NCBI RefSeq assembly: GCF_964021845.1
Contig: NZ_CAXHZC010000004.1
Span: 372,001 to 436,000 of the forward strand
Direction of reading: 5' to 3'
From: Arcticibacterium sp964021845
GTDB lineage: Bacteria > Bacteroidota > Bacteroidia > Cytophagales > Spirosomataceae
DNA: 64,000 nucleotides
Position numbers and translations under genes: made by a program. Shown here in pieces: positions 41,348-50,260 of this stretch (position 1 is the stretch's first letter; each line of letters starts with the position of its first letter). The notes under the pieces were generated by a model that saw only the letters and a list, made by a program, of their open reading frames with translations, was not told the DNA's origin and did no database searches.

Positions 41348-41842
41348 TTAATCAATAAGTCCTTTACGTCTTAGGATATTATCCATTAGCTTTAAATCAT
41401 GGTCACTGTTAAATACATTTTTAGGAAAATGTAAGAATTGACCACGAGCTATATTTAGTAGAAATCCCGAATCTTCAAGTTTCTCGGCAGACTGAATGGT
41501 ATCCCATTTTATTACGCCACCTTCTCTTTTGTTCACCTTAATCATGATTTGTCTGCTATCTATTTCGTAAGCAAACTTGTCAAACATCTGAGCGTTTTGC
41601 TCCATTTGGGTAGCTGCATAAAACTGGATGTACCAAAACGCTATATAGAGCAATCCTCCAATAAATGCTGTGATTAAAATCCACCAGTTTTTATAAACAC
41701 CAGAGAAGTGTAAACCTACACCAAGAATCATAACAGCAAGTGGTATAAGTAGCCACTGCCAGCTTTTCTTTATTTGACGTGTAAAGGCCAAATTGATGTA
41801 CTTTTTCTTATCGAGGGCAAATTTCTTTGTTTTAACTATCAT
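41348..41842 (-). CDS. YcxB-like membrane protein
   Basis: A 164-residue protein with two membrane helices (about 30-48 and 55-73) followed by a C-terminal soluble beta domain. The tail pattern IKWDTIQSAEKLEDSGFLL, then FLHFPKNVFN, matches the YcxB-like domain (PF14317 by recollection), a family of unknown function. It is convergent with the 60-residue ORF and stands alone on its strand. Confidence 0.65.
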   Translation of the reverse strand: MIVKTKKFALDKKKYINLAFTRQIKKSWQWLLIPLAVMILGVGLHFSGVYKNWWILITAFIGGLLYIAFWYIQFYAATQMEQNAQMFDKFAYEIDSRQIMIKVNKREGGVIKWDTIQSAEKLEDSGFLLNIARGQFLHFPKNVFNSDHDLKLMDNILRRKGLID

Positions 41843-42155
41843 TTTTCACTTTTAATGAAGCTGCAAAAATAGAAAAGGCTAGGAAGAATACCGAACAATA
41901 TTTCAATTCTTGGCAGAATGCCCATTTGGGTATTCTAAAGTTGTTTGACCGCTTGTTTTAAAGAAATTCTTTTTAGCTTAGAAATTTAAAACCAGGCTTA
42001 AACTAAGTGCTTCTAACTTTGTTTTCGGCTGAAACTATCTTAGTTTTTAATAATTCTCGGGAACTTTATAGAAAAAACCTTGTATTACAAATGAAGTAAA
42101 GCACTTCTGTTCTATATTTACGAATCAAGTTAAAGCGAAATCTTTTTAAATTAAT
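41843..42155. other. Intergenic region with one hairpin
   Basis: 313 bp between divergent genes. It holds a 9-bp hairpin with one G-T pair (AGAATGCCC at 41915-41923, GGGTATTCT at 41928-41936) with no T-run after it, so it is more likely a regulatory or RNA structure than a terminator. I see no ORF and no clear promoter motif. Confidence 0.4.
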
Positions 42156-42530
42156 ATGTCGTCACCGAAAAACGTTCTAATTGCTGAGGATTCTTCAGTT
42201 ATCCAAAACTTAGCAAGAAAAATTCTTGAGTTTCAAAATTTCAAAATCACTGTTGTTAAAAATGGCGAACAAGTAATTCAATTGCTTGAAAAAGAGCCAT
42301 TTGATATAGTGTTGTTAGATATCAATATGCCAGTAATGGACGGTATTGAGTGTGTACAAGCTATAAGAGGAAACGAAGCAACAGCTAAATTACCCGTAGT
42401 AGCTATCACTGGTAATGCAAGAAACTATACCGAAGAAGAGTATAAAGAAGCTGGTTTTAACGAAGTCTTAATGAAGCCATTAAACTTTGACAAACTAGTG
42501 AAAGTAGTAAAAGACCTTACGGAAGAATAA
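42156..42530 (+). CDS. Single-domain CheY-like response regulator
   Basis: A 124-residue stand-alone receiver. Phosphoacceptor Asp55 lies in VLLDINMPVMDG, the acidic pair is Glu11-Asp12 (LIAEDSSV), and the switch Thr and Lys are in VAITGN and LMKPLNF. With no output domain it must act through protein contact or as a relay intermediate. Its location 1.7 kb after the H-NOX/FIST kinase operon makes it a possible partner of those hybrid kinases, though it may serve others. A PhnP-like hydrolase gene follows 15 bp downstream. Confidence 0.92.
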   Translation: MSSPKNVLIAEDSSVIQNLARKILEFQNFKITVVKNGEQVIQLLEKEPFDIVLLDINMPVMDGIECVQAIRGNEATAKLPVVAITGNARNYTEEEYKEAGFNEVLMKPLNFDKLVKVVKDLTEE

Positions 42531-42545
42531 GCGTTTTTTGTTAAT

Positions 42546-43310
42546 ATGAACATCACAATATTAGGTACTGGTACTTCATCTGGCGTGCCAGTACTTACTT
42601 GTGGCTGTGATGTCTGTACCTCTACTAATCCAAAAGACAAAAGACTCCGAGTTTCAGTTTTAGTACAAACTGCTGAATTAGATATAGTTATAGATTCAGG
42701 CCCTGACTTTAGACAGCAACTTTTGCCTTCAGGTATCGCTAAACTAGATGCCCTTCTTTTTACACATGAGCACAAAGACCACACGGCAGGCTTAGATGAT
42801 GTAAGGCCTTTTAATTACCTAAACGGTAAAAAATACCTGAATATTTACGGAAGAGAAAGTGTTTTAGAGCAGCTGAAAAGAGAGTTTCATTATGCTTTTT
42901 TGGAAGAGTCTTATCCCGGAGTTCCACTTATTAAAACCATAGAAATTAAGAATAGGCCATTCTCCATCTCTGATTTAGAGATTATTCCTATTGAAGTGAT
43001 GCACCATAAACTCCCCGTTTTTGGCTTTCGTATTAAAGACTTCAGTTACATCACAGATGCCAATTATATTTCTAAAAAGGAACTGGAAAAAGCCAAAGGC
43101 TCAAAAGTTTTAGTGCTAGACGCACTTCAAAAAACGCCTCATATTTCTCATTTCACTTTAGAGAAGGCCATTGAAGTAGCAAAAGAAGTAGGAGCCGAGC
43201 AAACCTATTTTACCCACATTTCCCATAAAATGGGCCTGCATGATGAAGTAAATAAAGAGCTGCCAGAAGGTATGGCTCTTGCTTATGATGGGCTTAGTTT
43301 TTCCCTTTAG
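42546..43310 (+). CDS. MBL-fold metal-dependent hydrolase, PhnP-like
   Basis: A 254-residue cytosolic metallo-beta-lactamase-fold enzyme. The metal site HxHxDH is at 74-79 (THEHKDHTAGLDD), with a later His in VMHHKLP and another in FTHISHKMG. The N-terminus has Cys19, Cys21 and Cys24 (TCGCDVC), equivalent to the structural zinc site of PhnP. PhnP is a cyclic phosphodiesterase in phosphonate breakdown, but no phn genes are near; Bacteroidota carry this type widely, so the substrate is uncertain (a cyclic phosphate ester is likely). It is probably co-transcribed with the upstream receiver gene. Confidence 0.88.
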   Translation: MNITILGTGTSSGVPVLTCGCDVCTSTNPKDKRLRVSVLVQTAELDIVIDSGPDFRQQLLPSGIAKLDALLFTHEHKDHTAGLDDVRPFNYLNGKKYLNIYGRESVLEQLKREFHYAFLEESYPGVPLIKTIEIKNRPFSISDLEIIPIEVMHHKLPVFGFRIKDFSYITDANYISKKELEKAKGSKVLVLDALQKTPHISHFTLEKAIEVAKEVGAEQTYFTHISHKMGLHDEVNKELPEGMALAYDGLSFSL

Positions 43311-43488
43311 TCCTACTTTTATCTACATTTTTCTATCCTATATTCCGACCGGTTAGATAATCGAGCCCATTTGTCGTTTATATACAAGCATTTGCCGATT
43401 CGGTCTACATGGGATCTAAATAAGCCTTTTCTTTGTAATTGTATTACAACCAAAAGCTATTGCTCTTAATAGAGTAATTTATTCCCCT

Positions 43489-45873
43489 ATGAAATTTTTG
43501 TATAAAATAGTCCTAAGTTTTTCTGTTTTCTTTCTTTCTCTTGTTAGCCTAAAAGGGCAAGAGAGCGGAACTACCGTTAAAGGAAAGGTCTTAGATAGTA
43601 AGTCTGGCCTTGCCATTGAATTTGCCTCTGTAGCTCTTCTTGAAAAAGCTACCAAGAAACCTATCACAGGTACCACCGCCGATTTAGAAGGAGCCTTTGA
43701 AATTCAAACGGCTGCTAAAACCTTTGTGGTGGAGGTTAGTTCTATTGGTTTTGATAATAAATTAATCAAAGACTACAGCATTAAAGATGGTGTAATAGAC
43801 TTGGGGGAGATAAAGCTGACTGAAAATAACATGCTTCTGGAAGAGGTGGTAATTAGAGCCGAGAAATCTCAAACAGAATTCGAGCTTGATAAGCGAGTTT
43901 TTAATGTTGGTAAAGACTTGTCTACCACAGGAGCCAGTGCACTGGAAATATTAAATAATGTGCCTTCGGTCAATGTTAGTATAGAAGGTGAAATTAGCCT
44001 AAGAGGTAGTGGAGGTGTTCAAATTCTTATCAATGGTAAGCCATCGGTAATGGCTTCTGGAGAAGGAAATGCTTTAGGTACTATCACGGCAGACATGATT
44101 GAGAAAATTGAGGTTATTACCAACCCTTCAGCCAAATACGATGCCGAAGGTACGAGCGGAATTATCAACATCATTATCAAAAAAGATGAAAGAAAAGGGT
44201 TTAACGGTTCTGTTTCCTTAAATACAGGTATTCCAGATAGCCATAGTATAGGTATTAGTTTAAACAGGAGAACAGAGAAATTTAACTTGTTTTCTCAGCT
44301 TGGAGCGGGGTATAGGTCATTACCAAACAAAATGGAAAACATCAATCAAGACCTAATAAACAATGAGATTATTAACAGTAAAGGTACGGAGTACAGAAAT
44401 GAGACCTTTTATAACTTCATTTTAGGAACCGACTATCACCTAAATGAGTACAACGTTTTCACACTTTCAGGAAACTTTGCTTATGAAATAGAAGATGGCC
44501 CTTCTAGAACAGATTTCAGTCTGCTAGACGCCCAAAATCAAGTGGTTTCAGAATGGTATAGAGAAGAAGCCACAGAAGCCAATAACCCAAAATATCAATA
44601 CGACTTTCAGTATAAAAGAGATTTTAAAGACCATAAAGACCACACGCTACTAGCATCTGCAGTAGGTAGTTTTTTTGGAAAAGACCAATCGTCTCAGTTT
44701 GGAAATACTTACACGTTTGGCACCGGTAATTTGAACGACCAACAAACCAGAACAAATTTCAAAGAAGCTGAAAACCTTTTCAAAGTTGATTATACGCATC
44801 CGTTCTCTGAAGCCTTTACTTGGGAACTGGGTTCGCAGTATGTTATTAATGATGTCAGTAACGACTACTCCGTAAGCGACCAGATAGATGGTGTTTACGT
44901 AGAAAACGCTGCTTTGACTAATCTTTTTGAATATAATCAAAAGGTATTTGCAGTTTACTCTACTGGTGCTTACGAAGGAGAAAAATGGGGGGTAAAGCTA
45001 GGTTTGAGAATGGAAAGCACAGACTTAAATACTTATTTAGCCACTACCGATGTTTCAAATACACAGAAGTATAATAACCTTTTTCCTAGTTTACATACTA
45101 CCCTTAAAGTGTCAAAAGAATTTTCTGTTCAGGCGGGATACTCTAGCAGAATTTTCAGACCTAGACTATGGGATTTGAACCCATTCTTTAACATTAGAAA
45201 CAATTTTAATGTACGTACAGGTAATCCAGATTTATTACCGGAATATACAGATTCCTATGAACTTACGGCCATTTACTTATTAGACAAGCTCTCGCTTAAC
45301 GGAGCCATTTATTACAGACTAACAGATGATGTGGTAGAGCGTATTTCTACTTTTGAAGATGGCGTTACATACACCAAGCCTACTAACATTGGTACTAACA
45401 AGTCTACTGGTCTAGAAATAAATGGAAAGTTAACCGCTGCGAAATGGTTGACTTTTAATGGTGACTTTAACTATAGCATGTTTAAAAGAGAAGGTTCTTT
45501 AGAAGCGGTATTGTTTGATTTTAGTGCAGACCAATGGAGTACAAGGTTGAATGCTAAAATCGGCTTGCCAAAAGATATAGACATGGAAGTTAGCGGTAAT
45601 TACCGCTCAAAAGTAAGAACACTTCAAGGAGAGCAATCTCACCAAGTTTATGCCGACTTTGGTATTAGAAAGAAGATTCTTAAAGGCAGAGGCGTAGTTA
45701 ACTTGAGCGTGAGAGATGTTTTAGCTTCTAGGATAGGAAAATCAGAAACGGTACAGCCTGAATTTTACGTTTACAGCAGCAGGCAGCGAGGTCGTTTCAT
45801 AGCCTTAGGCTTTAGTTACGGTTTCGGAAAAGGAGAAGCCATGGAGTACTCAGGAGCTAGAAGACGTTTTTAA
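43489..45873 (+). CDS. TonB-dependent outer-membrane receptor (beta-barrel family protein)
   Basis: A 794-residue outer-membrane transporter. The signal peptide ends near SLKGQ (about 23-25). A carboxypeptidase-regulatory-like domain spans 28-115 (VKGKVLDSKSGLAIEFASV), and the plug spans about 120-230 (ILNNVPSVNVSIEGEISLRG, INGKPSVMASG, IEVITNPSAKYDAEGTSGI). The rest is a beta-barrel with typical aromatic strands. This is the subtype common in Bacteroidota for uptake of unknown substrates, not SusC, since there is no SusD partner and no SusC-type linker. No adjacent regulator or substrate enzyme is visible. Confidence 0.92.
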   Translation: MKFLYKIVLSFSVFFLSLVSLKGQESGTTVKGKVLDSKSGLAIEFASVALLEKATKKPITGTTADLEGAFEIQTAAKTFVVEVSSIGFDNKLIKDYSIKDGVIDLGEIKLTENNMLLEEVVIRAEKSQTEFELDKRVFNVGKDLSTTGASALEILNNVPSVNVSIEGEISLRGSGGVQILINGKPSVMASGEGNALGTITADMIEKIEVITNPSAKYDAEGTSGIINIIIKKDERKGFNGSVSLNTGIPDSHSIGISLNRRTEKFNLFSQLGAGYRSLPNKMENINQDLINNEIINSKGTEYRNETFYNFILGTDYHLNEYNVFTLSGNFAYEIEDGPSRTDFSLLDAQNQVVSEWYREEATEANNPKYQYDFQYKRDFKDHKDHTLLASAVGSFFGKDQSSQFGNTYTFGTGNLNDQQTRTNFKEAENLFKVDYTHPFSEAFTWELGSQYVINDVSNDYSVSDQIDGVYVENAALTNLFEYNQKVFAVYSTGAYEGEKWGVKLGLRMESTDLNTYLATTDVSNTQKYNNLFPSLHTTLKVSKEFSVQAGYSSRIFRPRLWDLNPFFNIRNNFNVRTGNPDLLPEYTDSYELTAIYLLDKLSLNGAIYYRLTDDVVERISTFEDGVTYTKPTNIGTNKSTGLEINGKLTAAKWLTFNGDFNYSMFKREGSLEAVLFDFSADQWSTRLNAKIGLPKDIDMEVSGNYRSKVRTLQGEQSHQVYADFGIRKKILKGRGVVNLSVRDVLASRIGKSETVQPEFYVYSSRQRGRFIALGFSYGFGKGEAMEYSGARRRF

Positions 45874-45952
45874 GTGATTTTTTATTGCTAATATTTTTAG
45901 AAAAATGGCAGTTTAACTTCACATATTACTCTATTTAAATTCTGACTAAATG

Positions 45953-46003
45953 AAAGCTCCAGAGGAGCTAAATGTTAATAACGAGGGGTGAAACCCCTCG
46001 TTT
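45953..46003. repeat. Two-hairpin palindromic intergenic element (REP-like)
   Basis: AGCTCC-AGA-GGAGCT (45955-45969) is followed by AAATGTTAATA, then a 9-bp hairpin AACGAGGGG/CCCCTCGTT (45980-45988 with 45994-46002). The layout of two GC-rich hairpins joined by AAATGTTnATA resembles a dispersed intergenic repeat I recall from Bacteroidota genomes. Only one copy is present in the window. Confidence 0.5.
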
Positions 46004-46094
46004 GGCATCAAAAAGCAAAATTTGTGACAAACATAAACCATTAGTAACCTAAATTTTCTAATGTGTAATTCGGCTGAAAACCATAAATTGCACA

Positions 46095-47756
46095 GTGTCA
46101 GAAAATGAAAACATAGTACTTCCACCAAAGTATTACCTCGACTATTTTAATTATCTGCTTGACTTCGTCAAAGACAAGTACAAGCATATTTTGGAAGAAA
46201 AGGAGTGGCGTTTCCTTAGGAAATTCTACGGTCTTTCTGAAGATGCTCAGTGCCTTTTTATTCGCTTCACTAACCGTAAAGGTCTTTTTTTTAGGAGCCA
46301 ACGGCTCAAATATGAGGAAATAGAAAACATTCCAGAAGCTTTGGAAGAGCTGCTTTCGCGTGAGTTTGTGGAAGACCTGTCCGTCAATCATGCTGACTTT
46401 CTTTTGGAATTGTTACATTTATGCACCAAACCAGAGTTGCTAAAACTTATTCCTGAAAAAGGTTTTAGAACAAAACCAAAAGGTGAATTATCGGATTGGA
46501 TAAGAGATAATTTAGAGCCTGAGCAGGTAGTAGAAAAAATAGCTTTAAGTCAGCCGCTGGTCAAGGTCAACTTTGAGTACGAAGTCACCTTTTTCAAATT
46601 CTTGTTTTTTGGAAACCGTTACATGGATATGACGGAGTTTGTGGTACGAGACTTGGGTTTTATCCAGTATTTCTCTCATGACGAAGATAAGCTGGTAGCT
46701 CGTTTTGAAACGCGAAAAGACGCTGAAGACAAATGGATGATTTCTGACCAAACCGACCTTTTTGAAAAACTCAAAAAAACAGAAACACCCGAAGCCTTGT
46801 ATGACTGGTTTGATACCATGGCAGACAGCGTAAAGGAACTCTCAGAAATAGCGAAGCCAGCCTTAGAGAGACTGACACTTAAAGTTGGTAGGCATTTAGA
46901 GCGTCAAAAGGCAGAAGAACTGGCGGTAGAAGTTTTTAAGATGTGTGCATTGCCCCAGGCAAAAGAAAGACGTGTACGCTGTTTGGTAAAGCTCAAACAT
47001 AATGAAGAAGCCCTGGCTTTATGTGAAGACATGATAGCCAATAGCACCAATGCCGACGAACACTTTTTTGCCAAAGATTTTTCAGAGCGAATTCTTTCAA
47101 AATCTAAAAGAAAGAAGAAACTCACCACTGAAAAACTACACGAAGCCGAGCGAATTTATATAGATGCCATGTACCGAGGTAATGTGGAATTGGGAACGAT
47201 AGATTATTACTTAGAAGAAGGTAAATACGCCATCTTTTCTGAAAATCACCTGTGGCGTGGCATTTTTGGACTTGTGTTTTGGGATATTATATTTGACCCA
47301 AGTTTGGTAGCTTTCCATCATCCTTTTCAGCGACGTCCTTCAGATTTACACTTACCTGACTTTTACCTAAAACGGAAAGAACATATTCATGAGCATTTAG
47401 AAAGTTTTGAAGACATGGAGAGTCTGCTGCTTTTTATGGGAAGAAAATTTACTGACCATGAGGGCATCGCTAATCCCTTTGTGATATGGATGGAAGGAAT
47501 GTGGGAAAGCATCAGAATAGCTACGCAATATATAGGCTTAGAGCCTATCAAAGAGATTTTAGTGCATATCTGCAAAGACATAGTAGAAAACTCTAGAGGC
47601 TTCCCAGATTTGTTTGTGTGGGACGAAAACGGTTATGAGTTTGTAGAAGTAAAATCACCCACCGATAATCTCTCAAACCGCCAGTTGTACTGGCTTAACT
47701 ATTTTGAAGAAAAAGGCATAAATGCCAAGGTGCTTAGGGTGTTTTTTAAGGAGTGA
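46095..47756 (+). CDS. VRR-NUC domain nuclease, FAN1-like (GTG start)
   Basis: A 553-residue protein of the FAN1 type, a structure-specific 5'-flap nuclease for DNA crosslink repair. The C-terminal VRR-NUC domain has its metal site in GFPDLFVW (Asp505) and EVKSP (Glu518, Lys520). The N-terminal SAP/helical part (ALEELLSREFVEDLS, LLELLHLCTKPEL) and the central TPR-like region (ALCEDMIANSTNADEHF) match the FAN1 layout. The start is GTG at 46095: no ATG occurs in frame close by and the N-terminus aligns with the family start. It is a single-gene unit with no other repair gene nearby. Confidence 0.9.
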   Translation: MSENENIVLPPKYYLDYFNYLLDFVKDKYKHILEEKEWRFLRKFYGLSEDAQCLFIRFTNRKGLFFRSQRLKYEEIENIPEALEELLSREFVEDLSVNHADFLLELLHLCTKPELLKLIPEKGFRTKPKGELSDWIRDNLEPEQVVEKIALSQPLVKVNFEYEVTFFKFLFFGNRYMDMTEFVVRDLGFIQYFSHDEDKLVARFETRKDAEDKWMISDQTDLFEKLKKTETPEALYDWFDTMADSVKELSEIAKPALERLTLKVGRHLERQKAEELAVEVFKMCALPQAKERRVRCLVKLKHNEEALALCEDMIANSTNADEHFFAKDFSERILSKSKRKKKLTTEKLHEAERIYIDAMYRGNVELGTIDYYLEEGKYAIFSENHLWRGIFGLVFWDIIFDPSLVAFHHPFQRRPSDLHLPDFYLKRKEHIHEHLESFEDMESLLLFMGRKFTDHEGIANPFVIWMEGMWESIRIATQYIGLEPIKEILVHICKDIVENSRGFPDLFVWDENGYEFVEVKSPTDNLSNRQLYWLNYFEEKGINAKVLRVFFKE

Positions 47757-47804
47757 ACCATTGTGATTTATTTTTAAGTATGTTTAATAAATTATAAAAA
47801 AAGA

Positions 47805-48338
47805 ATGAGAGAATTCTTAAAGAAAATAAAGCTACTGGATTATCTAGATACCGAATTGGAAATTGGTAAAAAGGATTTTGTAATCAGACTGAGCCGTATT
47901 GTGGATATAGGAAGAATTGATATTATATCGGATAGCTTCGATGTGTTTATTTCTAGTAAAAATAAATATAAAGGCGAGGTTAGTTCTGATGGGTTTAGAA
48001 TTAAGAGAAGGAAGAGATTATTTGAAATGAATAATGGCTTGGCTGTCGCAACTGGAAGTTTTACACAGTACGAGAGTAAATTAATGGTTCACACTGAAAT
48101 AAATGGATTTCATAAAATCATGATTCTTTTCTTAGGTGTAGTGTTCCTATTTTACGCTTTATTTTTTATCGACTTTTTTGTTTCGGGAGATATCCGAAAT
48201 GATTTTCAAGGCTATATATTACCATTAATGTTTATTCATGCAGTTTTTATGCTTGGAGTACCATACTTTTTAATAAGGAGAAGCGTCATGAAGCTAAAGC
48301 ATGAATTGGAGAGGGAGTTCTTCTATTTAACTAAATAA
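47805..48338 (+). CDS. Hypothetical two-helix membrane protein
   Basis: A 177-residue protein with a soluble N-terminal part of about 105 residues and two membrane helices (about 106-126 and 140-158), then a charged tail. The soluble part is basic and beta-rich (FVIRLSRIVDIGRIDII, SKNKYKGEVSSDGFRI). I recognise no family; the layout is loosely like YcxB-type proteins in reverse order. It lies 48 bp after the FAN1-like gene and is followed by a terminator-like hairpin. Confidence 0.6.
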   Translation: MREFLKKIKLLDYLDTELEIGKKDFVIRLSRIVDIGRIDIISDSFDVFISSKNKYKGEVSSDGFRIKRRKRLFEMNNGLAVATGSFTQYESKLMVHTEINGFHKIMILFLGVVFLFYALFFIDFFVSGDIRNDFQGYILPLMFIHAVFMLGVPYFLIRRSVMKLKHELEREFFYLTK

Positions 48339-48357
48339 TATTCTTTTTCCCATCAAC

Positions 48358-48392
48358 CAGAGTCTCGCCAAGGGACTCTGTTTGGTTATTCT
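48358..48392 (+). terminator. Probable terminator after the two-helix membrane protein gene
   Basis: CAGAGTC (48358-48364) pairs with GACTCTG (48374-48380) around a 9-base loop, extended by AACCA/TGGTT with a bulge, then a T-rich tail. It lies 20 bases past the stop codon. Confidence 0.55.
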
Positions 48393-48556
48393 TGTTACTT
48401 TTCTCAAACAAAATAACCCAATAATAATTTCTAAAACCCCTAACTCTACTCATTCAACTATTTTGTAGAGAAAGAGATAAATGCGAGTGGGTTTCCCGTA
48501 CAGATTAATACTTGTTTTCATAATTTAGACTAAACATTAAAGCCCAATAATCAAAA

Positions 48557-49297
48557 ATGAAATATATAACGCTTTTAGTTCTTTTCGTAATATGTCAAAC
48601 GGCCATCGGTCAAATGAAGCCTTTGGAAGAATTGATTGATACTGAAGACCCAGGATGGGCTTTGGTGGTGCCTTGGTTGTCAGATGCAAAAAACGAAATA
48701 GAAGTTTTAGAAAGAGACTCTAGCCAAGCCAGTTTAGCTTTATATAGAACTCAAGTAAGCACACACTCATTAATGGGTGGCGTGATTTACGAAACCGGCG
48801 GAATATTGGTGGATAAAGGCTGGCTAAGAATCTTGGGCTCGGGTTCAGAAAAGCTACAACGCAACTTACCAGAATGGAACAAAGGCAAATCATTTCAGGA
48901 GTATGGAGAAGGAATGACCTATGTTTTGATAGCAGATGATGCGGCAGGAGGCTTTTATGCTATGAATGGTGGAGAGTTTGGTCAGGAAGATTTAGGGAAA
49001 ATATTCTATTTTGCCCCGGACCATTTAAAGTGGGAGTCCTTAGGAATAGGTTACTCAGAGTTTATCTTTTGGGCCTTTACAGGTGATGTTACCGACTTTT
49101 ATAAAGGATTAAAATGGAATGATTGGGAAGAGGAAATAAAAAGTATGGGAGCAGATAAATCTATGAGTTTTACGCCGTTTCTTTGGTCTGAATTCACTGA
49201 CTTAGAAAAACTTGAGAGAAAACCTGTTTCCGTAGAAGAGATATGGGGAATTCAGATGAAAGTAAAAAAGGCTTTACTTAGTACGGAGAAGGAGTAA
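48557..49297 (+). CDS. DUF2625 family exported protein
   Basis: A 246-residue protein with a short signal peptide (about 1-18, ending AIGQ). The body matches DUF2625: LEELIDTEDPGWALVVPWL, LMGGVIYETGGILVDKGWLR, VLIADDAAGGFYAMNGG and FAPDHLKWESLGIGYSEF. Function is unknown. In most bacteria as I recall this family is cytosolic, so the signal peptide is notable. It lies 22 bp before the exported methyltransferase gene and may be co-transcribed with it. Confidence 0.82.
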   Translation: MKYITLLVLFVICQTAIGQMKPLEELIDTEDPGWALVVPWLSDAKNEIEVLERDSSQASLALYRTQVSTHSLMGGVIYETGGILVDKGWLRILGSGSEKLQRNLPEWNKGKSFQEYGEGMTYVLIADDAAGGFYAMNGGEFGQEDLGKIFYFAPDHLKWESLGIGYSEFIFWAFTGDVTDFYKGLKWNDWEEEIKSMGADKSMSFTPFLWSEFTDLEKLERKPVSVEEIWGIQMKVKKALLSTEKE

Positions 49298-49319
49298 TTA
49301 CTATTTAAAACACAACTTC

Positions 49320-50246
49320 ATGAAAATCCCAAAGTTTGGGTTGATACTTTTTGTATTTATTTTCTCGGCTTTTTCATTAAAAGCTCAGAAAAGGGTCTTT
49401 GATGAATTAGAATACACCAAAAACCTATCAGAATACAGAGCGAACCTTTTGCTTGATAATGCTGAAAGAGTAGATGAATTATTTGCCATTTGGCGTAAGT
49501 GGGAATTGATAGAGCCTAATTCAGATTCACTCAGGTCGCAGTTTGATGACCTTCTGTTTAGGAGAACTTATCGGTCAAGAAAGGTTGAAAAAGTAGCTGA
49601 AAAATGGGCTAAAAATGGATATACTTCCCCTTGGCTATCTGCCGTCACAGATGAAGAATTTACTAAGTTTATTTGGTTCCGTGAAATAAGAGAGCTTTTG
49701 CTAGAAGAGGTGATAGACCCAAGACCTCCGTTTCGATTAAAATATATCAAGAAGCTCATGGAAGAGCTTAAGTTTTACGATTTACATGAAAGAGAGGAAA
49801 TCGCAGAATTAGGAGCAGGAGATGGTATGTTTAGTTTGTTTCTAGGGCTTACGGGTTTGGACTTGAAAATAACAGTTAACGAGATTAGATCTTACTATGT
49901 AACCAGTATTAATAGAACTCTTTCTGATAATCAGAAGTACATAAGCTACGAGAATTATAGGGTGGTTTTGGGTGAAAAAGACGATGCTAATTTGCCAGTT
50001 AAGCTTGATAAGGTAATTATAAGAAACGCATTCCATCATTTTAAAAAAAGAGAGGAAATGTTGGAAAGTATAAAGGCTTCTTTAAAGCTAGACGGTAGTC
50101 TTTTTATTATGGAATATATAGACGCCAATTGCTCTAAAAGCATCCCTATTGGTCATTTGGAAGATATTATTTCTCACTATGGTTTAACTTTGGTGAAAGA
50201 GCAGGTTACCGAAAAATCAATTTTGCAGGAATACAAGTTTAACTAG
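49320..50246 (+). CDS. Class I SAM-dependent methyltransferase fold with signal peptide
   Basis: A 308-residue protein starting with a clear signal peptide (hydrophobic FGLILFVFIFSAFSLKA then Q). Residues 30-150 are helical with many charges. From about 155 a class I methyltransferase fold follows: motif I EIAELGAGDGMFS, acidic end of strand 2 (KITVNE), motif post-I VIIRNAFHHFKKREEML and GSLFIMEYID. A methyltransferase outside the cytoplasm is unexpected because SAM is not known to be available there. Either the hydrophobic N-terminus is a membrane anchor keeping the enzyme inside, or the fold has another use. It lies between DUF2625 (22 bp) and GNAT (14 bp) genes. Confidence 0.8.
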   Translation: MKIPKFGLILFVFIFSAFSLKAQKRVFDELEYTKNLSEYRANLLLDNAERVDELFAIWRKWELIEPNSDSLRSQFDDLLFRRTYRSRKVEKVAEKWAKNGYTSPWLSAVTDEEFTKFIWFREIRELLLEEVIDPRPPFRLKYIKKLMEELKFYDLHEREEIAELGAGDGMFSLFLGLTGLDLKITVNEIRSYYVTSINRTLSDNQKYISYENYRVVLGEKDDANLPVKLDKVIIRNAFHHFKKREEMLESIKASLKLDGSLFIMEYIDANCSKSIPIGHLEDIISHYGLTLVKEQVTEKSILQEYKFN

Positions 50247-50260
50247 AAGCCTCTAAGAAT

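Noticed and set aside
41915..41936. Hairpin as a terminator
   Set aside because: No T-run on either side and no gene ends nearby on a fitting strand.
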